DNA from: Catenaria anguillulae PL171
Lineage: Eukaryota > Blastocladiomycota > Blastocladiomycetes > Blastocladiales > Catenariaceae
NCBI GenBank assembly: GCA_002102555.1
Contig: MCFL01000121.1
Coordinates: 1 to 64,000, forward strand
Direction: 5' to 3'
DNA: 64,000 nucleotides
Shown in pieces: positions 42,640 to 51,855 of this stretch. Under the pieces are notes generated by a model, which did no database searches, was not told the DNA's origin, and saw nothing but the letters and a program-made list of their open reading frames with translations. How positions within the stretch are numbered: position 1 is the stretch's first letter; each line of letters starts with the position of its first letter. A program made the translations under genes and the position numbers.

Positions 42640-42990
42640 CCGGCACTAGCACAAGTCTGAACTGAAGGAGCAAGTCCAACACCAACACGAATCTGAACTG
42701 GAGGAACAAGTCCAACAGCGGCGCGAGACACGAATCTGAAGTGAAGGCTTCAAATGGCCAGCAGCAGCACGAATCTGAACTGGAGGAGCGAGTCCAACAG
42801 CAGCGCGAAACACGAATCTGAACTGAAGGCTTCAAGTGGCCAACAGCAGCACGAATCTGAACTGGAGGAACAGGTCCAACAGCAGCGCGAAACACGAATC
42901 TGAACTGAAGGCTTCAAATGGCCAACAGCAGCACGAATCTGAACTGGAGGAACGGGTCCAACAGCAGCACGACCATGAGAGCGAGGAACG
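42640..42990 (-). repeat. 82-bp tandem repeat in the N1 leader
   Basis: About three and a half units built from aatctgaactgaaggcttc, aaatggccaacagcagcac and gaactggaggaacaggtcc. Since 82 is not a multiple of 3, it is not one coding repeat. It lies between PBS and gag ORF, the packaging-signal position; C1 has an unrelated 83-bp tandem repeat in the same place. Confidence 0.88.
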
Positions 42991-43050
42991 AAGGACATGA
43001 ACTCACCAGTTATGGCTGTGACATTCCGCCGGCAAGCATGGTAATCCGCT

Positions 43051-43064
43051 TGAGACTCTTAATC
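43051..43064 (-). promoter_or_regulatory. N1 primer-binding site
   Basis: Plus strand tgagactcttaatc, i.e. GATTAAGAGTCTCA next to the 5' LTR on the minus strand: identical to C1 (21783) and C2 (48871). Confidence 0.8.
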
Positions 43065-43357
43065 TGTTGGAAGTCCAGCCATAACATAGCAAGATAGGAA
43101 AGGACTGGACCAGGGGGAAGCAGGTAGCGCTCCCCGAGTTCTCAGTCTGATAGGAAGGGGTGTGTGTGTTGAATGCTTTGAGTCTATTACTTAGGCAGTG
43201 TATCTATGTCTATCTATTGTCGTTCCCTCTCTTCCACATGCTCAACATCATCCTGACCCGTGTCGTCATGTTCCGCCTGTACAAGATCGATCAGCATGGT
43301 GATCAGAGGGACGCGTTTGATCATGATGCGCAACATCTGGTATCGCTTGTGCATTTT

Positions 43358-43719
43358 TATTTATTTATTTTTTTTAAAATACAAGCAGCCTATGTACTGA
43401 GGGAGATCTAACCATTGATACACAAAGACACAAGCTCATACACACAAACACACAACTCCTTGGACTTGGCACTTGGGTACTTGCTTGGGGCCTTGGACCT
43501 TTTGGCTTGATTCCGGTCTTGTACAACCACCAACAGAGGGTGGGCAAAGCAAGAATGCAAGCAATGCAGGTGCAGGGGCAAGGAGGCCAGGGGCAGAAGG
43601 AGGCAATGTGGAGCAGAGACCAAGCAACCACATGTGCACCAGATGACTTGGGTGGGGTTCGAACCCACAACCTTCACCTTGCAAGGCGGGAGTGTTGCCA
43701 CTATGCCAAAACCACTGGC
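43358..43719 (-). mobile_element. SINE1 copy c
   Basis: Perfect 16-bp TSD atcgcttgtgcatttt at 43342-43357 and 43720-43735, tRNA-derived head at the right, A-rich tail at the left (tatttatttattttttttaaaa on the plus strand). Its removal restores the C2 reading PLSPKMHKRYQ. The closest flanking event is N1, 22 bp away. Confidence 0.95.
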
Positions 43720-43735
43720 ATCGCTTGTGCATTTT

Positions 43736-44409
43736 GGGTGAGAGGGGCGCTGGGTCGATCTCCTCCTTGGCAACATGGTCACGGGCAGGTCGGTCTTGGG
43801 CATGGATCGCGCCGCCAAACTTGCAGATAATCCCATCAACATGCTGCTGCTGTCCAAGCCAAATGCCGCCTTTGCATTGTACCAACTTTGTGTTGAGAAA
43901 TCCGTTGGCGACACCAAGGTCCTTGATGTTGAGTGCAGGTTTGTCGTCAATATTGTATGTGAGCAACTGCGTCTTGGTTGATTCCATTGCAGCCATTGAC
44001 GGCCCAGTGATGAGTAGGTCGTCAACGTAAATGACAATGAGGGCAAACACAGATGCAGTCTGCTTGTCTTTTTGCACAAGTACACAGTCCTCGTTCTTGC
44101 AGACTTCAAATCCAAGTGCAAACAGCACCTCACGCAAGTACTCGGCCCAATGGCGGCCTGCCTCCTTCAATCCATAAAGCGACTTTTTGAGTAGAAGTGC
44201 CTCGTCTTTCTTGACCAGGCGGTGCCCACATGAGCGTTGGCCGCTTGAGTGTTGCATGGAGGTACGCATTGGATATGTCCATGGCAAAAATGGTCCATCC
44301 ATGGGCAGCAGTGAGGGCAACAACAATGCGTACGACACTTAGGCTTGGCGTCCCAGAATACGTTTCCATTCCCTCGGCCAATTGCTGGTCACCGCGGGCA
44401 ACAATCCTT
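43736..44409 (-). pseudogene. C2 reverse transcriptase core
   Basis: Minus strand: RIVARGDQQLAEGMETYSGT, TIFAMDISNAYLHATLKRP (catalytic Asp), LLLKKSLYGLKEAGRHWAEY, ALIVIYVDDLLITGPSMA (YVDD, two Asp, about 44015-44040), NIKDLGVANGFLNTKLVQ, then WLGQQQHVDGIICKFG. One frame change near 44200 separates the two halves. This is the region deleted in C1. Confidence 0.9.
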
Positions 44410-44423
44410 GCCTTGATTTTGGT

Positions 44424-45589
44424 TTTTTTTTTCGGTTAACCACGTTGCATGTATTTATAAAATCGTATCAGATCTGAACACCCGAAGAGGAAGGGAAAGG
44501 GGGGGATAATTCAAACAGACACTCAGAATACACCTGCCAGAGGCAGCAACAGGCACACAACACAATGGAAGTAGCGGTTGGCAACAGTGGGGGGGGGAGG
44601 GGGGGAGGGGAGAAGGAAGAGTATGTAAGCCAATGGTGGTAAGGGCAAGAAATCAAGGTGAGGGCAAAGGCAGCATCAAGAGTGCAGGTGGGGGGGGGGG
44701 TGGGTCGAGGCACAGGCGTATGACAATCGATGCAGGGGAGCGGGGGAAACAAGCAGTCCATGTGAGACATCCGATCTTTTTTTTTTTTTTTTTTTTGCGG
44801 TGGTTTTCATTTTTCCAATGGAAGTTCAGAAGAGGGAGTGAGGCAGGCGGGGTGACGGTTGGGGAGCTAGGTTTGCAGCAGGGAGAGGACAGGAACAAAA
44901 GTCGTGTGGGGCCCAGACAAGCTGCGCACCACAACCCGGTTTACAAAACGTTTTGTCAATGGCTGAAGTCTGAGAAGCGGTTGTGCCAGGCCTGGCATGG
45001 CACCAAGGTGATGCCAGAACGCCCAAGGAAGCGGCCTGATGTCGTCTTGGGCAGCACCAAGGAGGGGTGGAGCACCAACAGCCAACTCGTGCGTGAAGTG
45101 GCATGCAATTTCAGCTGCAGACACAGGCGCCACTACTTGATGTTGTTGTTGACCTTTGGTCGTGCATACTTGGCAGAGGCAATTGGTTGCGCGTTGGTTG
45201 TCTTCGCCGGGTGGAGCAATCGAGCCAACCTTCTCACACTGCGGCTTCCACACCGTGCACCAGACGAGCAACGAAACACTTGCCACAATCCGTGGGAGCT
45301 GGGATGCAAGTCTGGGGAACCTCCTGCGCAGTGCCAAGTCTACTACACACGCCGCTGTTGCGCGCAGGCGACTCGGGTGCAACAAGTGGGCAAGCACACT
45401 TCTTGCCTGGACGGCAAGAGTTGTATCAGCACCTGGCAAAAGTTGCTCAACGCATTCGTGGGCCGCCACGCCAAGCTCCCACCGCTCATCAGCCAGCCTT
45501 GGACACACCACCCAATGCTGCTGGTCATCCAAAGAGCCACACAGCGTGCAGAGCGGTGACGGGGCGCGATCTGGCCAGTACATGTGCAT
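44424..45589 (-). mobile_element. LINE family B, copy B2, 5'-truncated
   Basis: T-run at 44424, second internal T-run at 44777-44796, then ORF2 C-terminus. TSD gccttgattttggt / gccttgaatttggt (44410-44423, 45590-45603; one mismatch, so somewhat older or one error). It interrupts the C2 RT between LTKFKA and KARIVARG. Confidence 0.92.
44867..45589 (-). pseudogene. LINE B2 ORF2, C-terminal fragment
   Basis: About 240 residues from HMYWPDRAPSPLCTLCGSLD through QHWVVC to the stop, nearly identical to the B1 C-terminus, with the C-terminal cysteine cluster CLCQVC. RNase H and RT are absent by truncation. Confidence 0.88.
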
Positions 45590-47494
45590 GCCTTGAATTT
45601 GGTCAACATGCCATCTGGGTTGCTCTTGGTGCTGTACACCCATTTGCACCCAATCTGCCGCTGGCCAGCCTGGATCTTGACAATCTCAAACGTGCCATTT
45701 GCCTCAAGTGTGGCCAACTCAACCAACTCTGCGTGCTTCCAATGGTCCACATTCTCGTCACTTTGCACTTCTTTGAATGTCCTTGGCATGTGTGCGTCGG
45801 CAGCTTTGATCTTCGGCATGTCGAGCTCCATGGAGTTGAGCAGTTGTGCAGTTGCATGGGCAGCTCCGCGCAGTGCGGGGCAGTGAACGGGGGCCTATTG
45901 GCAGTTGCGGCGATGGTGAGCGGCGACGCGGCAATGGCCTTCGGCCAGCAGGGGTTGTGCGCGAACGGCGAGCGCGGGATGGTGGCTGCACATGAGAGCC
46001 ACCACCAGGAAATTGCATGTCATTGTTGGAGTCAGAGCCCTCAGGCACAAAATCGCTGTCGGCCGCGTCATCAGTGCCAGCACGGGAGGCGAATGCCTCA
46101 GACAGCGCTGAGCAGAACTCTGGCGATGGGCCAGCGACAACGCAAGCAACCACCTCGGTCTCAATGAAACGTGCAGAGACAGATTCGAGGACAGCACCCG
46201 AGGATGGCTCCAATAGCAGGAAGGTGGCGCAATCGCTGTCCTTGTACCCAACAAACACATGCTTTTCAGCAGCAGGGCACAGCTTGAAAACTGTTGCGTC
46301 AGGGTTCGGCAGCTGGAAAGCTGTTGCGCCAAAGACGCGAAGGTGGGGAACAAATTTCCAGTCAAAAAACGCTTGGTATGGGGTCAGCCCCTGCAGCGCT
46401 GGCAGAGGAGTGTGGTTGCGCACAATGTCCACAAAGCAGGCAGCATGCGGCCAGAGGACAGCGGCCTCCTCAGCGGGCACAAGGCCGTCCAGGTGGAGCA
46501 GGTGGGCACGCGTGCGCTCATTGATGTGCCGATTGAGACGCTCAATGTGTCCATTTGCCTGGTGGTGGCCAGCAAGCGACAAGTAGCGCGGGACATTGCG
46601 CTCAGCGAGCCACCTGTCGAACTGGGCATTGACAAACTCTGTGCCATGGTCGTGTTGGATGGCCTGCAGGCGGCGCAAAGTGCGACGCTCCCAGAGTGTC
46701 ACAAGCGAGACGAAGGCACGGAAGACGGAATCAGACTTGTCGGGGATCGGGACAACGGCACAAAAATCGGAGTAATCGTCAAGCACAACAAGCAAGTGTT
46801 GGACGCCGCCATCACCAAATCGAGCGACAATGTTGAGGTCGATGAACAAACGTTGGAGTGGTTCAGTTGATCTGAGGAACTGCGATGCAGCAAATGTGCA
46901 CTGCTGAGTCGCTAGGGCCAGGCCACACGTGTGGCAATCAACGGTGCGTGGGTGCAGGCCGAGCGACTTGCAAAGCATCGTCCACGACGGTCCAGAGATG
47001 TGGTTGTAAGCAACGTGGAGCTGGAGCAGGCAGTCAGCGGACGGCGACCCTGACACAGGATCCGCGGTGGAATCTGCCGCCGCAGTGTATGCCAACTCAA
47101 ATGCACGTTCAAAGTCGGTCTGGTAGACCTCACTGAGTTTGCCAATGCGGCTGTCAAACAGGGAGTTCGCACAAAACATGTAGTCAGCACTGTGTGAGGC
47201 AACGTAGGCCGTGGCGATAGAGTTGTCGCTGCCAAGCGCAAACGGCTCCCAAGTATCAACATCGCGCAAGCCACCAGCGTACACACCAGCAGCAGCAGCA
47301 TCCTGCGAGAGCACAAGGAGCACAGAGGCCCCATTGCACACAGGCAGCCCCACTTCCGGCAGCATGGCAGCCATAGGGAGGAACCAAAGACCACCCCGGG
47401 CAACAAGCGGGAAGCGTGGCAGGGTGATGTTGTCACACACGCAGTGGGCCAGGCAGAGTCTGGCTGGAGCACGGGAGGCAACCTCGGGCGGCAA
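45590..47494 (-). CDS. C2 integrase and RT N-terminus
   Basis: Minus strand: a segment with AGVYAGGLRDVDTWEPFALG, integrase finger QLHVAYNHISGPSW and DCHTCGLALATQ, core LFIDLNIVARFGDGG (D), IQHDHGTEFVNAQF (D) and GHHQANGHIERLNRHINER (E), then FVGYKDSDCATFLLLEPSSG, an Arg/Pro-rich linker and, in the next frame, MELDMPKIKAADAHMP and ELATLEANGTFEIVKIQAGQ (start of RT). More than 570 open residues make this the best-preserved copia integrase here. Confidence 0.9.
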
Positions 47495-48819
47495 TCAGGA
47501 GCATGAATCACAATGTACTGAATTCCGATGAAAGTAGAGAATTGGATACGGGGATACGCAACAGTGACGAGTTGCGGGGAGAGCAAGCGGGTGGCCAAAC
47601 GAGGCACAAGGAGGACATTGAACAAGTAGATTGGTGGGTGATCAGACCCTAGGGGAAGCTTGACTGTCCCAATGTGTGTGGCAGACACGAAACTCTTGTT
47701 GGCAACAGAGATCTTGCACTCAGCGGCGAGCGGGGTCAGATCGACAAAGTCACTCCTAAACGGGGTCATGTGGCGCAAGCAACCGCTGTCAACACACCAA
47801 TCAGAGTGCCCGTTGTGCAGGGAGGCAACAAGTACCTCGTCACGGGCAACAGCGTTGTGCTGGCCGGCCAAATACGCAACAGCGTCGCCAGCGCGCTGGC
47901 CGCAGCGGTCATGCCCGTCTTGTGGGGCACGGTCGGCAGCACGTTGAGTTGCACCCATGGCCAGGGCGCGCGCTGGGCCAGGGACACGACCTCCCTCGGC
48001 AGCAATGCGCTTGACCGTGGACCACACCAGGTTCGTTGGCATGTTGCAGAGCTGCGGAACGTGGCCGGTCCAGCTGTAGTTGTCGCAAGTGGCAGTCTTG
48101 TGCTCCGTGAGCAAGCATGAGCGGTCGCCTGGCGGGCGCTTGTTCTTGCAGTGCTTCGTCCAGCACCGCCAGCAAAAGGCGTCAAAGTTATTAAGCTTGA
48201 ACTGCTGAGACAGGACGCGCTGCAGGTTGGGCGGCGGACGAGAGCCGGACAACGATGACAAGGCGCGCAAGGGCGCCGAGCCGGCAGACGACAAGTGCTG
48301 GTATTGGGGCCTGGCGGCGGGCGCGTTAGCGCCAAACAGGCGCTCCCAATGCGATTCGCGCTCGCGCTCGCCTGGGTGCAGCTTAAACAGCGCCTTCTCA
48401 AAAATTTGGGAGATGCCATGCGCAGTGATGGCGGCACCATCCGAGCGTGCGCGCGCGAGATCAACATAAAATTGGGAAAATTTTGGCGTGTCACCAATGG
48501 CCGCGTACAGTCCCTTCTCGATGGATGCGAGCGTGCCTGGATCGAGGGGGTCGGAGCCCTTTTTCGTGTCAATGTGCGCAATGGCCGCCGCGACTGATTG
48601 CAGCCCCTGCACAAACTCCTCCGAGGACTTGTAGGCGCGCGGGTCGATGGTCTCCAAGGCGCTGATTACATGTTTTGTGCGAACTCCCTGTTTGACAGCT
48701 GCATTGGCGAACTCAGTAATGCGGGTCAAGTGCAGCGTGCTATCGTGGAGCCCAACGGCAGGCGATGTGGGTTGCGTGGTTTCGGCGGGAGTGGTAACGT
48801 CAGTTCTCCCAGGACTCAT
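47495..48819 (-). CDS. C2 gag and protease
   Basis: The ATG at 48819 (MSPGRTDVTTPAETTQ) lies 51 bp after the PBS. Gag is helical (LGTLASIEKG-like DPGTLASIEKGLYAAIGD, ISQIFEKALFKL), then CWRCWTKHCKNKRPPGDRSC and a knuckle-like CDNYSWTGHVPQLC in which the second Cys is Tyr; C1 has the intact CNKCGWRGHIAESC. Protease: DWCVDSGCLRHMTPFRSDF with the active-site Asp. The frame changes near 47490 into the integrase frame. The Cys-to-Tyr change would weaken RNA binding. Confidence 0.88.
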
Positions 48820-48870
48820 GCCATCCAGACCAAAAATTCGTCAGTTCAGCTCTGCGGCAGCATTGAGCTG

Positions 48871-49158
48871 TGAGACTCTTAATCTGTTGAATATTCGGTC
48901 CAGAAATAGCAAGACAATGGACTTGTTGTGAGTGCAGGGGGTTGAAGTCGCATGGTCCTCTAGAGTCGGTTACGGGGGCCCATGGCCAGTGCGGGAAGTT
49001 ATCATTGTTTTTAGTCGTCATCCTCTTTTCTTCTTCTTCTCCCTCCCTCTCTCATCTCCCATGCCACCATGAGTGGTGCCTGAGCAATACAGTGAGGATC
49101 AATGGTCTCTCGATCTATCGACGCGACATGGACCATGCAAATCCTCCACTTTCCCACA
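48871..49158 (-). repeat. C2 5' LTR and primer-binding site
   Basis: LTR 48885-49158 (274 bp) with plus-strand ends TGTTGAATATTCGG and CTTTCCCACA. The PBS is tgagactcttaatc at 48871-48884 on the plus strand. The LTR is about 95% identical to 10790-11085 apart from the 23-bp palindromic insertion there. Confidence 0.92.
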
Positions 49159-49856
49159 GACAATGACTGCCCCAAAGTCAATGGTTGCAAGAAACGCTCT
49201 GGAGAAACTACATGCTTGGTCAAGTGCAGCTCCTTGTGCATCGAGTCAGTCGGCTTTGTCATTGTTCTTGTCGCCAGAGTGACCTTTCACCTTCACCATA
49301 GTAATCTGCAATTGACAGCGACAAGTGATGGTGCAAAGTACCAGGAGAAGGTCAAACAATGGGGAAGCTAGTCAAGCGGAAGGGAGGGCCGGTTGGGGTT
49401 GAGCAAGAGTGATCGTGACAAGCATGCAAGTTGCTGACGAGTCTGATTGTAACCGGACTCGGGAACGCAGTGGGAGATACGCTGCAAGGGCACAAACAGC
49501 ATAGAGTTCCAGCCTGGTTGAGCTGGCTGACACCGGCGGGAGGCGGCCATACATCTCTAGGCCGAGCTGCGGGCAGTGAGCGCCAAAACCCATTTTGGAT
49601 GTGTGTGCGTCAGTTGCAGGTTGCAGCGACCCATCACAACAATCAAGGTCGCGTTTTCCTACTCGGGTGGGCATGGTACGGGTCACAACAGGAGCTGAGG
49701 AGAAAATGGCAGGTTCGCTATCATTCTGTATGCCATCGTTGTTGTTGCCAATGCTGGAGGTGTCTGAGTCGTCCTTGGGGTCGCTGTGCGCTGCAGAGCC
49801 CTGGAGCAGTTGCACATATGGACACAGGTGCGGCCACACACAGTCTGGTGCCTGAT
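49159..49856 (-). pseudogene. LINE RNase H fragment, inverted against the adjoining 3' tail
   Basis: Minus strand: VWPHLCPYVQLLQGSA, an acidic spacer, DGSLQPATDAHTSKMGFGAH, STRLELYAVCALAAYLP (Glu), LQSDSSATCMLV (Asp), VKVKGHSGDKNNDKAD with a stop, FSRAFLATIDFGA. This is the RNase H of a LINE related to family B. It ends abruptly at the C2 LTR (49158). The next sequence on the right is a LINE C 3' tail in the opposite sense. Confidence 0.85.
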
Positions 49857-49967
49857 GCTCGCTTGTGATGCTCATTTTGTAGCAGTTGTGTTCTGGTCTC
49901 TTCCTTCTTGCTTCCTCCTTTTTGAAGCTTGTGAGTTGGTTGTAGCCCACAATACATGCAGTCATGT

Positions 49968-50000
<33 letters not shown>
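49857..50000 (+). mobile_element. LINE family C 3' tail with poly(A)
   Basis: gcttgtgatgctcattttg... to caatacatgcagtcatgtagc and A's at 49971-50000; homologous, in reverse, to 6797-6905. Together with the inverted RNase H piece it resembles a twin-primed LINE insertion. It forms the border between the repeat region and the host gene cluster. Confidence 0.88.
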
Positions 50001-50001
<1 letters not shown>

Positions 50002-50077
50002 ATATGTATCAACTTGACACTTGCACAAATAGAGAGCACTGCTAGTGATAGTTTTACATGAGCCAACAGCAAAGAGA

Positions 50078-51855
50078 TCATAATGGATTGTTAACCTTTG
50101 GCTCTGGACCAGGGGAAACAGTCTGGCGAATAAATGCGCCAGATGGTACAGGACTGCTTGATGGTAATGGGACAACATAAGGATGTGGAACTGGCTCAAT
50201 GGAAGCCCGACGCCCAGAAAAGCGCCTGGGGCTGGGATGTGAAATTGGGAAAGAAGCATGAGAATGAGGTAACAGGGTGGGAGTACTTGGGGGAACAAAG
50301 TCAATTGGGTTCACATCATCCTCAAGCACTGGGTAGCAGGTATCTCCTTGTGGGATGGTTGACTTCACAAACTGGTACAGATCTTCATCCTGTCCATCCA
50401 AAGCAAAGTCAATTTCTGCAAGTGTGTGGGACTGGGCACCATATCCTTCTTGATCACCATCCACATTGTCCAACAAAGCAGCATCCTCGTCAGCAAGGAA
50501 ACTGTTGTGATCGCTAGTAAAGACTGGCAGTGATCCGCGAAAGCGCCGACGATATCCTGCTTTGGATAAGACACGTTCCCACCATTGGGGCCTTCTGTGG
50601 CTTCCGAATTGTTCAAGTAAATTGTCTGCAGCAGAGAGAGCAAAGAAACGTGTGCCTTGCAACGTGTGGACAAAGTCGCGGGCAATATCGGCGATGCCCA
50701 ACGCGTCTCGCAGGGCAAACTTGAACTTGAGCCGAGCGCAGCGCAGTCCATGTTGAGGGACGTAATCGGTTGGTGAAAAGGCTATCTCATGTGCCCATGC
50801 AGCAGCAGCCATCTCAACACAAATGAGGAAGTCTTGCAAGGCGAGGAGATGTTGTCGGTTGAATAGTCCCCCGCTAGATGCGTCATCAATACCCAGTTTG
50901 CAATAGGACGTGTCAGTGGACACGAAAACAGGATACAAGACCGGGGACGAAAAACGCGACATACATTCTTGGATAACCCTTGCATACACGAGAATCGATA
51001 CGACGACGCCTTGCCAAAACGAAAAAAGAGCACGGCTTTGATACATGAAACTTTGGCAAAGGCCTGGAGAATGGCAAGGCCGCAAAGAAATTGGTGAGCG
51101 TATGCTCTGGAAGCATGTTGACTCGCAGACTCGTCCGGGTGTACCGAAAAGGGCGCAAGTCGTGCACGCAGTCATAAAGAAGATGACCAAACAATACAAA
51201 CTCCAAGAGACTGAGATGTTGTAGAGGATGGAGACCCAAACGTAGGCAGAGGTGAGGGAGATGAAGCCTTCTTGAAATGCATCGTTGCGCTTTAAAGCGA
51301 GTGTAAGTGCAGCAAAGATGGGCTTGAAGACGACGAATTGCAGAATGCCGCGCTTGATGGACAGGAATACTCGAGGATTTGCGACGTCCCAGCTCCGGGA
51401 GAAGAGGGAGACGGGAAACATGTGAGGAGTCGGTGCGCGGCCCAGTAGCAAGGAGTGAATGGCACGTTCACCGCCGAGGTACTCGACGAGTAAGTTGAAA
51501 AAGAGGTACAGGACGAAAGCCTCATACAAGTCTCGAACCGCTCGATGTATTCTGCAGCGTCCTTGTTGCGCAAGCTCATGAGCGACGAAATGGCGTAAAT
51601 GGGAACCATCCAAAAGATTCGAAGGATTTGCCGCTGTACGTGCGGTCGTCGGTACGCGAGCAGGTGCCGGGTCATGGAGCGGAAGGAGATGAGACACGCC
51701 AGAAACGGTGAAGACGAGAGCGACATAGTAGGCCACGGCACCGATCTTTTCCCAACCTTGTCCACGTTCCGAGAAAGCAGTGAATGCGTTGGGGCCAATA
51801 CAAAATGTGCGCTACCGCGGACGCTGGGAACGGTGTAACTGTCAGGTGTGTGCAT
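50078..51855 (-). CDS. TMEM184-like / organic solute transporter alpha family membrane protein
   Basis: Multi-pass membrane protein of the Solute_trans_a (DUF300) family, involved in organic solute transport or trafficking in animals; the role here is unknown. From ATG 51855: KIGAVAYYVALVFTVSG (TM), RHLLAYRRPHVQRQILRIFW, MVPIYAISSLMSLRNKDAAEY, VRDLYEAFVLYLFFNLLVEY, LGGERAIHSLLL, VFLSIKRGILQFVVFKPIFA, WSLYCLVIFF, DLRPFRPLPKFHV across an intron (GTACAC...CTCCAG), FSFWQGVVVSIL and the family-typical LICVEMAAAAWAHEIAF. A soluble, Ser/Pro-rich C-terminal tail ends at 50078. At least four single-base deletions shift the frame, several in T or C runs. It is divergent from eIF6. Confidence 0.85.

Larger units (their letters stand above)
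40982..43335 (-). mobile_element. N1: complete gag-only (non-autonomous) LTR retrotransposon
   Basis: LTRs 40982-41253 and 43065-43335 (272 and 271 bp, nearly identical), 5-bp TSD tctgg (40977-40981, 43336-43340). It has the copia-type polypurine tract (41254-41266) and the same tRNA-Lys anticodon PBS (43051-43064) as C1 and C2. The 1.8-kb interior has one ORF and a tandem-repeat leader, with no protease, integrase or RT. It inserted in the C2 RT. Confidence 0.95.
10790..49158 (-). mobile_element. Ty1/copia retrotransposon C2, expanded by nested insertions
   Basis: Pieces of one minus-strand copia element run from the 5' LTR (48885-49158) through gag, protease, integrase, RT and RNase H to the polypurine tract and 3' LTR (10790-11085). 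The pieces lie at 45590-48884, 43736-44409, 43336-43357, 40454-40981, 21213-21430 and 11086-11180; each break is explained by an insertion, mostly with a TSD. The pure element would be about 5.3 kb. The outer flanks do not match (atttc left, gacaa right), so one end has been rearranged since insertion. Confidence 0.88.
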
